In this document: positions 33,943 through 42,684 of the stretch, piece after piece
Position numbering within the stretch: position 1 is the first letter of the stretch
How the letters are laid out: the number at the start of each line of letters is the position of its first letter
Origin: Terriglobia bacterium
GTDB lineage: Bacteria > Acidobacteriota > Terriglobia > Bryobacterales > Bryobacteraceae
Length of the DNA: 64,000 bases
Reading direction: 5' to 3'
Assembly (NCBI GenBank): GCA_020073445.1
Contig: JAIQFE010000001.1
Location: 310,001-374,000, forward strand
Program-made: the position numbers and the translations under genes
Notes under the pieces: generated by a model
The model's database searches: none
Told to the model about the DNA's origin: nothing
The model's input: only the letters and a program-made list of their open reading frames with translations

Positions 33943-34854
33943 ATGGACCAAGCGCGACCCAAACTGCCCAAAGAGGCCATACAACTCTACAATCTCTTTA
34001 TTCACGGCCGGATCAGCCGCCGAGCTTTCATGGAAGGCGTGCAAAAGTTCGCGATCGGCGGCCTGACCACGGCGGCCGTCGTCGAAGCGCTGATGCCGAA
34101 CTACGCTCTGGGACAGCAGGTGTCCAAGACCGACGACCGCATCAAGGCCAGCTACGAGACCGTCCCGTCGCCGCAAGGCAACGGAAGCATCAAGGGATAT
34201 TTCGTGCGGCCCGTCAGCGCCGACACTCGAAACGCGATGCCGACGAAATTGCCCGGCGTTATCGTCGTCCATGAGAATCGTGGTCTGAATCCTCACATCG
34301 AGGACATCGCAAGGCGGTTCGCACTGGCCAACTTCATGGCGTTCGCGCCGGACGGACTCACCTCGGTGGGCGGCTTTCCCGGTGACGATTACAACGGCGG
34401 CCAGTTATTCAGCAAGGTCAACGGCCCGAAGATGCTGGAGGACATGATCGCCGCTGCCAGGTGGCTGAAGGCTCGCCCGGATTGCACGGGTAAGATCGCC
34501 GCGACCGGCTTCTGCTACGGGGGCGGCGTCGCCAACACGTTGGCAGTGAGGCTGGGAGCCGATATCGCTGCTGCGGCTCCGTTCTATGGCGCGGTTCCCG
34601 GCAACGACGACATTCCGAAAATCAAGGCGGCGATTCTGGTCCATCATGGGGAGCTCGATACGCGGCTGGCCGCGAGCTGGCCGGCGTACGACGCTGCCCT
34701 GAAGACAGCAGGTGTTCCGCACGAAGGCTATATCTACCCTGGCGCGGTTCACGGCTTCAATTGCGATGCGACGCCGGAGCGCTACAACAAAGCTGCGGCC
34801 GATCTCGCTTGGCAGCGCACGATCGACTGGTTCAATAAGTACACGCGTGCTTAA
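33943..34854 (+). CDS. Tat-exported dienelactone hydrolase family protein
   Basis: 303 residues from ATG 33943, with GGAAGGAG upstream. The N-terminus carries a twin-arginine signal (ISRRAFMEG, then a hydrophobic stretch), so export in folded form is likely. The alpha/beta-hydrolase core has the DLH marks: VVHENRGLNPHIEDIARRFA, the nucleophile elbow GFCYGGG (Cys), HHGELDTR (Asp) and PGAVHGF (His). Dienelactone hydrolases open lactones in aromatic degradation; many homologues are general esterases. The downstream gene starts inside its last codons. Confidence 0.88.
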   Translation: MDQARPKLPKEAIQLYNLFIHGRISRRAFMEGVQKFAIGGLTTAAVVEALMPNYALGQQVSKTDDRIKASYETVPSPQGNGSIKGYFVRPVSADTRNAMPTKLPGVIVVHENRGLNPHIEDIARRFALANFMAFAPDGLTSVGGFPGDDYNGGQLFSKVNGPKMLEDMIAAARWLKARPDCTGKIAATGFCYGGGVANTLAVRLGADIAAAAPFYGAVPGNDDIPKIKAAILVHHGELDTRLAASWPAYDAALKTAGVPHEGYIYPGAVHGFNCDATPERYNKAAADLAWQRTIDWFNKYTRA

Positions 34855-35530
34855 TTCCGCCAAGTTGCCGCTCGCTCTGCTGGGTGCCGCATACCTGTGC
34901 GCTGCGCAGCCAAAGCCCGCCCCGTCGCAGAAAACAGTTTTCGAGAACGAATTTGTTCGGGTGGTAGAACTCCGGGTTCCGGCTGGTGTTTCCGAAGCCA
35001 GGCATAGTCATGCTCGCGGGGTAACCGTTGCTCTGACCGCTTACGACAATGAGATGACCGCCTTCCCGGCCGGAACCGTGACCAGGAGACATACGAACTT
35101 TGGCGAGGTGCGCTGGGCCGATCCGGTCACCCACGAGGCGCGCAATACGGGAACGACCGAACAGCGCGTGCTCCGGGTCGAGTTGAAGCGTGAAGCGCCG
35201 GCCGTATCCGGTGCGGCCACCAGAACGCCCGATCCACTGGATTCGCTGATCGTGTGCAAAGACACCCAGAAGCTGATCTTCGAGAACCCGTTTGTGCGCG
35301 TGATCGAAGAGCGAGTGCCCGCGGGCGTGGCCCAGCCCAAGCACCGCCATGGCCACGGCGTGCTGATTCCGCTCGCAAATTCCGATATTGAGTCCGTGGA
35401 CGATCCTGGCGGCCCGCCCACCCGGCGGCAATTGAAATTCGGCGAGGCAGGCTGGAGGGAACGCGTGGTTCACGCGGTCAAGAACGTCGGTACCACGGAG
35501 TTGCTCAATATCAGAGTCGAGCTGAAATAA
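34847..35530 (+). CDS. Exported double-cupin-like protein
   Basis: 227 residues from GTG 34847, overlapping the hydrolase stop by 8 bases. A signal peptide (KLPLALLGAAYLCAAQ) is followed by two repeated halves. Each begins FENxFVRVxExRVPAGV (residues about 35 and 145) and each continues with a histidine in HSHARG and HRHGHG, then a short beta motif ending in LRVELK or IRVELK. The repeat pattern is cupin-like. Substrate or partner unknown. Lack of a strong ribosome site suggests translational coupling to the upstream gene. Confidence 0.7.
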   Translation: MLNSAKLPLALLGAAYLCAAQPKPAPSQKTVFENEFVRVVELRVPAGVSEARHSHARGVTVALTAYDNEMTAFPAGTVTRRHTNFGEVRWADPVTHEARNTGTTEQRVLRVELKREAPAVSGAATRTPDPLDSLIVCKDTQKLIFENPFVRVIEERVPAGVAQPKHRHGHGVLIPLANSDIESVDDPGGPPTRRQLKFGEAGWRERVVHAVKNVGTTELLNIRVELK

Positions 35531-35533
35531 GCT

Positions 35534-35884
35534 ATGCCCGAACTAATAGCCGGACCCCACCTGATCCCTGTCCCGGGGAACAAGATCATCGAGGAATACG
35601 TCGGCCGAGTGAACAACAAGGAATCACAGGTCAGCGTGGCGCGCATGCGCAGCCCCGCGGGGTGGTCCGAGCCCGGCCAGCGTCCCGATTTCGACGAATT
35701 CACGGTGGTACTAAACGGAACCCTGCACGTCCAACACGACAAAGGCGTGTTGGAGATTCAAGCGTGACAGGCCGTGATCGCGCGGAAAGGCGAGTGGGTT
35801 CGTTACAGCACCCCGCAGGGAGCTGAATACGTGGCCATCTGCGTTCCCGCTTTCGCGCCCGATACAGTCCACCGGGACGCATGA
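35534..35884 (+). pseudogene. Cupin-domain gene with an in-frame TGA at codon 78
   Basis: Codons 1-77 encode PELIAGPHLIPVPGNKIIEE to DKGVLEIQA, the first part of a cupin. TGA (35765-35767) interrupts; the same frame then continues QAVIARKGEWVRYSTPQGAE, AICVPAFAPDTVHRD to a TGA at 35882-35884. The continuation is the expected cupin C-terminal strand pattern, so the gene was a 116-residue single-domain cupin. One base change (or one sequencing error) would restore it. It lies 3 bp after the double-cupin gene. Sec readthrough is considered in the findings. Confidence 0.75.
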
Positions 35885-35922
35885 AACCCTTTGCGGGTGA
35901 ATAACATCCCAAACCGGCTGGA

Positions 35923-35952
35923 TTGACAGTTCGGGGCCCGTCCCTCTATGAT
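35923..35952 (+). promoter_or_regulatory. Sigma-70 type promoter of the GldA-DUF4340 operon
   Basis: TTGACA (35923-35928), an 18-base spacer, TATGAT (35947-35952). One mismatch to the consensus -10 and a full match at -35; the expected start of transcription lies about 40 bases before the ATPase ATG at 35998. No other near-consensus site was noticed nearby. Confidence 0.75.
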
Positions 35953-35997
35953 ATGGAGGGTCTGTACGACCATCTCCACTCGTCCTGAGTACACCTT

Positions 35998-36993
35998 ATG
36001 ATCAAAGTCGAAGGGCTTACCAAGCGATACGCCCGAAACGTCGCGGTCGATCACATTTCGTTTGAAGTAGAAAAAGGCCAGATCGTCGGTTTCCTGGGGC
36101 CGAATGGCGCGGGAAAGACCACCACCATGCGCATGCTCACCTGTTTCATGCCGCCCACCGAGGGTTCGGCAACGGTGGCCGGGTTCGATGTTCGCGAGAA
36201 CCCCATGGAGGTGAAGCGGCGCATCGGTTACCTTCCGGAAACGCCGCCCGTTTACCCGGAAATGGAGGTCATCGAGTACCTCGATTTCGTGGGGCGAATT
36301 AAAGGCGTACCCAAGGCCAGCCTGCGGAGCCGCATTGATGAAGTGATGCAGAAGACCGCCGTCACCGACGTCCGCAACAAGGAAATCGGCAAGCTGTCCA
36401 AGGGCTACCGGCAGCGTGTGGGCCTGGCTCAGGCGATCGTGCATAATCCCGACGTCCTGATCCTGGATGAACCGACCTCCGGCCTCGATCCCCATCAAAT
36501 TATCGAGACGCGCGATCTGATCAAAGGGCTGGCCGGAGATCACACCATTATTCTTTCCACCCACATCCTGCCGGAAGTCGAAGCGATGTGCCAGCGCGTG
36601 ATGATCATCAATCGCGGCAAGCTGGTGGCCACCGACACGATGGAGAATCTGAGCAGCCGCCTGCACGGCGCCGAGACCGTGGCGGTCGAGGTGCTATCGC
36701 GCGACGGAACGTCGTCGCCTGAATGGGTGCGGAGCGTTCACGAGAAGCTGGAGAAGGTGGCCGGCGTTAGCCGCGTGATCGACAAGGATGCCAAGGACGC
36801 CCGGGCCCGTTTTACCGTGGAAAGCCAGAAAGGCAGCCATGTGCGTCCCGAGCTGGCGCGAGCTGTAATCGAGGCCGGCTGGCAGCTCAATGAGCTGCAT
36901 GGCATGGGCCTGAGTTTGGAAGAGATCTTCCTGGAGTTGACGACGACAAAATCGGAGCCCGCGCCGCAAACCGTGGCGGAGGAGGCAAAATGA
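35998..36993 (+). CDS. ABC transporter ATP-binding protein, GldA-like
   Basis: 331 residues: Walker A GPNGAGKTT near 38-46, Q-loop YLPETPPVYPE, signature LSKGYRQRVGLAQ, Walker B VLILDEPTSGLDP and the H-loop STHILPE. A C-terminal extension of about 100 residues follows (RDGTSSPEWVRSVHEKLEKV region). This is the DUF4162/CcmA type that runs with ABC-2 permeases such as GldF and NosY. It begins the four-gene unit here; downstream genes overlap by 4 and 13 bases. No clear ribosome site precedes the ATG. Confidence 0.92.
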   Translation: MIKVEGLTKRYARNVAVDHISFEVEKGQIVGFLGPNGAGKTTTMRMLTCFMPPTEGSATVAGFDVRENPMEVKRRIGYLPETPPVYPEMEVIEYLDFVGRIKGVPKASLRSRIDEVMQKTAVTDVRNKEIGKLSKGYRQRVGLAQAIVHNPDVLILDEPTSGLDPHQIIETRDLIKGLAGDHTIILSTHILPEVEAMCQRVMIINRGKLVATDTMENLSSRLHGAETVAVEVLSRDGTSSPEWVRSVHEKLEKVAGVSRVIDKDAKDARARFTVESQKGSHVRPELARAVIEAGWQLNELHGMGLSLEEIFLELTTTKSEPAPQTVAEEAK

Positions 36994-37754
36994 ATACCTG
37001 GACTATTGCCCGCAAGGAATTGAGCAGCTATTTCCGCTCGCCGATCGCATACGGCGTGATGTGCTTCTTCGCTTTGATCACCGGCTTCTTCTTTTATTCG
37101 GCCGTCCGCTTCTTCCTGGCGCAGAGCCTGCAAGCGACGATGATGGGCCAGTCCGTGCCGCTCAACGTGAACGAATGGGTGGTGCGGAACGTTCTTTCCA
37201 ACATGAGCGTGGTGGGACTCTTCATCATTCCCATGATCACCATGCGCCTGTTCGCCGAAGAAAAACGTACCGGCACCATCGAGCTTCTGGTGACTTCTCC
37301 TCTTCGCGATAGCGAGATCATCCTTGGCAAGTGGCTGGCGGCGTTTATCCTGTACCTGACGATTTTGGCCGTAGCCGGACTGAACATGCTAGTCCTGTTC
37401 GCTTACGGAAATCCGGACTGGCGGCCGATGGCCGTCGGTTATCTCGGCCTGATCCTGCAAGGCGGATGCTTGTTATCGATCGGTACGTTTATTTCGACGG
37501 CCACGCGCAATCAAATCGTCGCCGGTGTCGCGACGTTCGGAGTTTGCCTGCTGCTGTGGGTGTTGGATTGGGTATCGCAATTTGATTCTTCTAAGCTTTT
37601 TTCGGTGATCAGCTATCTTTCGGTGACATCTCATTTCGAATCGTTCGCGCGCGGCGTGCTCGATTCCAAAGACGCGATCTATTACGTGAGCATGATCGTG
37701 TTTGGCCTGTTCCTGACGGCGCGATCGATGGAATCGATCCGGTGGAGGGCGTAA
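36990..37754 (+). CDS. ABC-2 type permease, GldF-like
   Basis: 254 residues with six hydrophobic helices, near 20-42, 68-90, 113-135, 143-165, 175-197 and 222-245. The start TIARKELSSYFRSPIAYGVM and the LFAEEKRTGTIELLVTSPL block are typical for GldF/ABC-2 permeases. It overlaps the ATPase stop by 4 bases (ATGA). It would form the membrane pore for the complex; the substrate is unknown. In gliding Bacteroidetes GldA-F-G contribute to motility and secretion, and in other phyla to undefined export. Confidence 0.9.
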   Translation: MNTWTIARKELSSYFRSPIAYGVMCFFALITGFFFYSAVRFFLAQSLQATMMGQSVPLNVNEWVVRNVLSNMSVVGLFIIPMITMRLFAEEKRTGTIELLVTSPLRDSEIILGKWLAAFILYLTILAVAGLNMLVLFAYGNPDWRPMAVGYLGLILQGGCLLSIGTFISTATRNQIVAGVATFGVCLLLWVLDWVSQFDSSKLFSVISYLSVTSHFESFARGVLDSKDAIYYVSMIVFGLFLTARSMESIRWRA

Positions 37755-39121
37755 TGGCAACTACTAAGACCCATCGCGTCGCGAACTTCGCCCAGGCGGC
37801 CACCTACACTCTGATCGTCATCGCGATTCTGGGCGTCGTGAATTTCCTGGCGCAGCGCTACAACAAGAGCTTCGACTCGACCGCCAACAAGAAATACACG
37901 CTTTCCGATCAGACCGCCAAAGTCGTCAAGGGGATACAGGGCGACCTCGTCATTACGTATTGGGACCGGCCCAACGGCTTCCCCAACGCGGAGGATCTGT
38001 TCAACCGCTACAAGGGCCTTTCGCCGAAAGTCACGGTGGAGTATCAGGACGTCGACAAAAAGCGCACCGAAGCGATTGCGGCCGGTGTGAAGAATCCGCT
38101 TCCGAATATTTTCGTCAAGGTCGGCAATAAGACCGAGACCGCCAAGAGCCTCACGGAAGAAGAGGTCACCGGCGCGATGGTGCGCGCACTCAAGGGCGGC
38201 GATCGCACTGTCTGCTTCACCAGCGGTTTTGGCGAAGCATCCACCACCGATACCACGGCCGGCGAAGGATTCGGCAACGCCAAGGATCTGACCGAGAAGA
38301 ACAACTACAAGACCAAGGTGGTTCCGCTCATTCCGAAGCCGGATATTCCGCTGGATTGCACCATCCTGGTGGTGGCTGGGCCCAAGCGGGATTATCTCCA
38401 GCCTGCGGTGGACGCGATCAAAGCCTACGTCGAGAACGGCGGCCGCGCACTGATCATGCTGGATCCTCCGTTGAAATTCAAATCCGAGATCGACGAGAAT
38501 CCGGGTCTGGTTGCGGTGCTGGATAGCTGGGGCGTGAAGATGGACAAGGACCTGGTGCTCGATTTGAGCGGCGTGGGCCAGCTGTTCGGACTCGGCCCCG
38601 AATTTCCCATCGTGACGAAATACGATGATCACGCCATCGTGCGCGAGATGAAGGACCTGCCGACCGGGTTCCCGATCGCGCGTTCACTGCAGGTCGCCAA
38701 GGGTGACAAAACGATGGTCTCGGCGCTGTTTTCGACCACCGATGACGCCGTGGCCACGGAAGATCTCAAGAATCCGCAGGTCAACGTAAAAGCCGCCAAG
38801 CCCGGCGCGCGCGTCTTAGCAGCCGCCGGAACCTACACCACCGGCAAAGAAAACGGCAACGGACGGTTTGTGGTGGTCGGCACCTCACGCTGGATCGGCA
38901 ACGGATTTCTCGCTTTCAACGGAAATCGCGACCTGTACATGAACATGCTCAACTGGCTGAGCTCGGATGAGGATCTGATCTCCATCCGGCCCAAGGATCC
39001 CGAGGATCGGCGGCTCAATATGAATCCGCGCCAGGCCACCATGCTGTTCTATCTCAGCGTGGTACTGATCCCGCTGGCGATCATCTTCGCGGGCGTGGGC
39101 GTGTGGTGGAAGCGCCGCTAG
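37742..39121 (+). CDS. GldG-family ABC transporter auxiliary protein
   Basis: 459 residues. One N-terminal transmembrane helix (about 15-38), a large periplasmic/extracytoplasmic GldG (ABC_transp_aux) domain beginning QRYNKSFDSTANKKYTLSDQ, and a C-terminal helix (about 435-455) ending WKRR. Internal marks are VEYQDVDKKRTEA, GGRALIMLDPP and GNGRFVVVGTSRWIGN. It overlaps the permease end by 13 bases. The pattern is an intramembrane-assembled transporter in which this protein provides a periplasmic platform. Confidence 0.88.
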   Translation: MEGVMATTKTHRVANFAQAATYTLIVIAILGVVNFLAQRYNKSFDSTANKKYTLSDQTAKVVKGIQGDLVITYWDRPNGFPNAEDLFNRYKGLSPKVTVEYQDVDKKRTEAIAAGVKNPLPNIFVKVGNKTETAKSLTEEEVTGAMVRALKGGDRTVCFTSGFGEASTTDTTAGEGFGNAKDLTEKNNYKTKVVPLIPKPDIPLDCTILVVAGPKRDYLQPAVDAIKAYVENGGRALIMLDPPLKFKSEIDENPGLVAVLDSWGVKMDKDLVLDLSGVGQLFGLGPEFPIVTKYDDHAIVREMKDLPTGFPIARSLQVAKGDKTMVSALFSTTDDAVATEDLKNPQVNVKAAKPGARVLAAAGTYTTGKENGNGRFVVVGTSRWIGNGFLAFNGNRDLYMNMLNWLSSDEDLISIRPKDPEDRRLNMNPRQATMLFYLSVVLIPLAIIFAGVGVWWKRR

Positions 39122-39141
39122 TAGTCTGACAGGAAATAGCC

Positions 39142-40488
39142 ATGAAGCTCGCACGTTTGTTGATCGCAGCCGTGGTTCTTGCGGGGCTCGTCGGCTTGCT
39201 GTATTGGTCGAATCGCACGGAAGAAGCCAAAGCGACTAAAGGCGACCCCAAGGCTGCACCGAAAATCCTCGATCTCAAAGAAACCGACATCAAGCAAATC
39301 GAAATCCGGCATCGCGACGGTGAGACGACCGTCGTAAAACGGGACGGTTCCGGCAAATGGACGATCACTGCGCCCCAGGCCCTAGCCGCCGACCAGAGTG
39401 CCGTGGGCGCCGTCACTACGGCCGTAGCCACTCTGTCTTCGGATCGTGTGGTGGACGAGAATGCCAGCAATCTTTCGTCTTACGGCCTGGATCCGCCGCG
39501 CATCGGCATCACCCTGACCATGGCGGACGGGAAGACTCACGTATTGCGCATCGGCGAGGATACGCCGACCGATGGCGGTTCTTACGCGATGCTCGACGGC
39601 GATAAACGCCTGTTCACCATCGCCAGTTTTGGAAAGACTTCGCTCGACAAGCAATCCAAGGATCTGCGCGAAAAACATCTGATGGTGTTCGACCAGGACA
39701 AGCTCAGCCGCGTGGAGCTGGAAGTTGCCGGGAAACCGCCGATCGAGTTCGGACGCGCCGGAACCGATTGGCAGATTCTGAAGCCGAAACCCATGCGCGC
39801 CGACGGCTTCCAGGTGGACGACCTGGTTCGCAAGCTGAAGGATGCCTCGATGGACACCGAGACCGATCCGAAGGCTGCGGCAACGGCGTTCGCCAGCGGC
39901 CAGAAGACCGCGACCGCCAAGATCACCGGCGCCGAAGGGACACTGACGTTCGAAGTTCGCAAGGCGAAATCGGGAACAACGGACGACTACTACGCCAAGT
40001 CCAGCACCCAGGACGGCCCCTACAAAGTCACCAAAGAAATCGGCGACGGGCTAAACAAGTCGCTGGACGATTTCCGCAACAAGAAAGTATTCGATTTCGG
40101 TTTCAACGATCCCAACCGCATCGAGATCAAGGACGGCGCCCAGAGCAAGGTGATCGAAAAGTCCGGCGAGAACTGGACCTCAGGCGGCAAGACGATGGAC
40201 TCGATCTCGGTCCAGAATCTGATCGACAAGCTGCGCGATCTCGCCTCGACGAAGTTCGTCGACAGCGGATTCACCACGCCTGTCCTGGAGCTGACCGTGG
40301 CTTCGAACGACGGCAAGCGGACGGAGAAGGTCCAGATCGCTGCGGCGGGTGCCAATTTCCTGGCGCGCCGTGAAAACGACAGTTCGCTGTATCAGCTGGA
40401 TGCGAATGCCGTGACCGGTCTGCGCGAAGCGGCGGCTGGGGTCCAGCCGGCGCCTCCTCCGGAAACCAAGGACGGAAAGAAGAAGTAG
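39142..40488 (+). CDS. DUF4340 domain protein
   Basis: 448 residues: an N-terminal helix (LLIAAVVLAGLVGLLYWSN, about 4-25) then alternating beta-rich repeats of a DUF4340 type, such as KIGNGDRVKD-like IKQIEIRHRDGETTVVKRDG, FGKTSLDKQSKDLREKHLM and KSGENWTSGGKTMDSISVQN. Three similar blocks around 45-190, 195-300 and 310-430 can be seen. The family is found beside GldG in Acidobacteriota and others and is predicted periplasmic. Its stop overlaps the pncB GTG by one base, so the NAD salvage genes may share the transcript. Confidence 0.88.
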   Translation: MKLARLLIAAVVLAGLVGLLYWSNRTEEAKATKGDPKAAPKILDLKETDIKQIEIRHRDGETTVVKRDGSGKWTITAPQALAADQSAVGAVTTAVATLSSDRVVDENASNLSSYGLDPPRIGITLTMADGKTHVLRIGEDTPTDGGSYAMLDGDKRLFTIASFGKTSLDKQSKDLREKHLMVFDQDKLSRVELEVAGKPPIEFGRAGTDWQILKPKPMRADGFQVDDLVRKLKDASMDTETDPKAAATAFASGQKTATAKITGAEGTLTFEVRKAKSGTTDDYYAKSSTQDGPYKVTKEIGDGLNKSLDDFRNKKVFDFGFNDPNRIEIKDGAQSKVIEKSGENWTSGGKTMDSISVQNLIDKLRDLASTKFVDSGFTTPVLELTVASNDGKRTEKVQIAAAGANFLARRENDSSLYQLDANAVTGLREAAAGVQPAPPPETKDGKKK

Positions 40489-41879
40489 TGGGCGACCCCT
40501 CCGAGCCCGCTCGGTCCGCGCCCCAGCCCATTCAGCCGCAGTTGGGTGCGGCTCTCAACACGGATCTGTACGAGCTCACGATGGCGGCCGGCTATTTCGA
40601 AGCCGGCAAGGCCGAAAACCGCGCGACGTTCGAACTATTCGTGCGGCGTCTGCCGTGGAATCGCAACTTCGTGGTCGCGGCTGGATTGGCCCAGGCAGTC
40701 GATTACCTGCTGAACCTCAAGTTCACCGAGGCGGAGATCGCTTATCTCAAGACGCTGCCGCAATTCGAACACAACCATTCCGAGTTCTTCGATATGCTCG
40801 CCGGGATGCGGTTCACAGGCGACTTGTTTGCCGCACGCGAGGGAACGCCGCTGTTCGCGGGCGAGCCGTTTCTGACCGTGCGGGCACCGTTGATCGAAGC
40901 GCAGTTGATCGAAACCTACCTGCTGGCCACCATCGGATTTCAATCGACCATCGCGACCAAAGCGGCTCGCGTGGTGAGAGCTGCTCTGGGACGCGACGTG
41001 GTCGAATTCGGAACCCGCCGCGCACATTCGCCCGAGGCCGGGGTGCTAGCCGCTCGCGCGGCCTATATCGGCGGTTGCACGGGGACCAGCAATGCGGAGA
41101 CGGGATTCCGCTACGGCGTTCCGGTATTCGGCACTGCGGGGCACTCCTGGGTCATGTCGTTTCCCGGCGAGCTGGCGGCCTTCGAACGATTGCAGCAGTT
41201 ACTGGGCGAAAGCACGGTGTACCTGATCGACACGTATGACACGCTTGAGGGTGCGCGCCGCGCCGCTTCACTGGGCCGCCCGCTGTGGGGAGTAAGACTC
41301 GATAGCGGCAACCTGGGCGAGCTCGCGATGGCCGTTCGGCGCATTCTGGATGAAGCCGGGCTGCGCGATTCCAAGATCATGGTCACCGGGGATCTGAACG
41401 AGTACAAGATTCAGGAGCTGATGGCTGCCCGCGCGCCGATCGATGTGTTCGGCGTCGGCACAGAGCTGGCGACCTCGGCCGATGCGCCTTCGCTCGGCGT
41501 GGTCTACAAGTTAGTCGAACTGGAAGACGCCGGTGGCCGCCGCTATCCCGTGAAGCTCAGTCACGACAAGCAGACATTGCCGGGAGCCAAGCAGATCTTT
41601 CGCGCGGCCGACCACGACGTGCTGGCGCGCGCCAGCGAGTGTATCGCGTGCGGGGAAGCCGGAGCATGCGAGGCGCTGCAGCGCCCGGTGATGATCGCCG
41701 GCCAACTGGTGGAATCGCTACCGACCATCGCCGAAACCCGCCGCTATGCTGCCGAATGTCTGGGCCGATTGCCTGCCACCTGCCTGAGCTTGTTCGCCGC
41801 TGAACACGCTTGGCGCGTGGACATCAGTCCGGAGCTCGCGGCGTTAAATGAGAGTGTCAGCAAGGGCACCGCAGTATGA
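40488..41879 (+). CDS. pncB: PncB, nicotinate phosphoribosyltransferase
   Basis: 463 residues from GTG 40488, whose first 20 residues are a low-complexity leader. NAPRTase marks are NTDLYELTMAAGYF, RRLPWNRNF, FGTRRAHSPEAG (with the phosphorylated His), GCTGTSNAETGFRYGVPVFG and VTGDLNEYKI. It makes nicotinate mononucleotide from nicotinate, PRPP and ATP. Length is in the family range. It overlaps the DUF4340 stop and is followed by pncA, a nicotinamidase that supplies its substrate. Confidence 0.95.
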   Translation: MGDPSEPARSAPQPIQPQLGAALNTDLYELTMAAGYFEAGKAENRATFELFVRRLPWNRNFVVAAGLAQAVDYLLNLKFTEAEIAYLKTLPQFEHNHSEFFDMLAGMRFTGDLFAAREGTPLFAGEPFLTVRAPLIEAQLIETYLLATIGFQSTIATKAARVVRAALGRDVVEFGTRRAHSPEAGVLAARAAYIGGCTGTSNAETGFRYGVPVFGTAGHSWVMSFPGELAAFERLQQLLGESTVYLIDTYDTLEGARRAASLGRPLWGVRLDSGNLGELAMAVRRILDEAGLRDSKIMVTGDLNEYKIQELMAARAPIDVFGVGTELATSADAPSLGVVYKLVELEDAGGRRYPVKLSHDKQTLPGAKQIFRAADHDVLARASECIACGEAGACEALQRPVMIAGQLVESLPTIAETRRYAAECLGRLPATCLSLFAAEHAWRVDISPELAALNESVSKGTAV

Positions 41880-41886
41880 TGGCGAT

Positions 41887-42483
41887 ATGAAGACGGTCTT
41901 TTTCGACGTCGACACCCAGTTGGATTTCCTGTATCCGGCGGGCGCTCTGTACGTTCCGGGCGCGGAACACATCGTTTCGCGCGTGGCCGCGCTCAACCGG
42001 TACGCCGCGGAACACGAAATCCCGGTGGTCTCCACCATGGATGCGCACACGGAAGACGACCCCGAATTTCGCGACTGGCCGCCGCACTGCGTCGCCGGAA
42101 CTGCGGGCCAACAGAAACCCGCCGCTACGTTGCTCGAACCGCGCACGACGATTCGCAGCGCACGTGAAGACTTCGACTGCAAAGGCGCCCGGCAGATTCT
42201 CCTCCAGAAGCAATCCATCGATTGCTTTACCAATGCGAACCTGCCCGCTCTGCTGGACCAGTTGAAGGTAAAGAGTTGCGTGGTGTACGGCGTAGTCACC
42301 GAGATATGCGTGAGAAACGCGGCTTTGGGCCTGCTGAAAGCAGGCCTGAATGTGATGCTGGTGACCGACGCCGTCCGCAGCCTGGACGACACGAAATGCG
42401 CGCAGTTTTTCCAGGAGTTCGCGGCCGCCGGCGGGGAGCTAACCACCGTGCAACAGGTGACCGGATTCTCCCTACCCGTCTAA
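41887..42483 (+). CDS. pncA: PncA-like nicotinamidase (isochorismatase family)
   Basis: 198 residues from ATG 41887. Isochorismatase-fold motifs are FFDVDTQLDFLYP (catalytic Asp), DAHTEDDPEF and WPPHCVAGTAG (metal-binding His pair), an internal Lys in LLQKQSIDCF, and GVVTEICV with the catalytic Cys. Hydrolyses nicotinamide to nicotinate, which pncB then uses. The gap to pncB is only 7 bp, so the pair forms a nicotinamide salvage module. An earlier in-frame start (41848) is not needed. Confidence 0.9.
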   Translation: MKTVFFDVDTQLDFLYPAGALYVPGAEHIVSRVAALNRYAAEHEIPVVSTMDAHTEDDPEFRDWPPHCVAGTAGQQKPAATLLEPRTTIRSAREDFDCKGARQILLQKQSIDCFTNANLPALLDQLKVKSCVVYGVVTEICVRNAALGLLKAGLNVMLVTDAVRSLDDTKCAQFFQEFAAAGGELTTVQQVTGFSLPV

Positions 42484-42684
42484 GATCTCCTCGCCTGAGA
42501 GATTCCCGCATCGCCCACACTAACAAATCGACGGAGGATTCGTCCTCTGAACCGTGGACTAGGCGTTCCGTCAGACTCGCGCTGATCCTGACCGAGCGCG
42601 GCTCTTCTGGGCAACCAGAGCGGGGCGCCTATTTCTTTCACCCCCCTAAATCGAATACCCTGTAAATTACAGGAGCCTCAAGAC

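Noticed and set aside
35765-35767. The TGA in the cupin gene as selenocysteine codon
   Set aside because: No convincing stem-loop with the right spacing follows the TGA, cupins of this type are not known selenoproteins, and one point mutation explains it. Kept only as something to check.
42484-42684. Possible riboswitch or small RNA in the 200-bp gap before lpxD
   Set aside because: Only a weak imperfect stem (near 42598-42620) was found and no known riboswitch consensus was matched.
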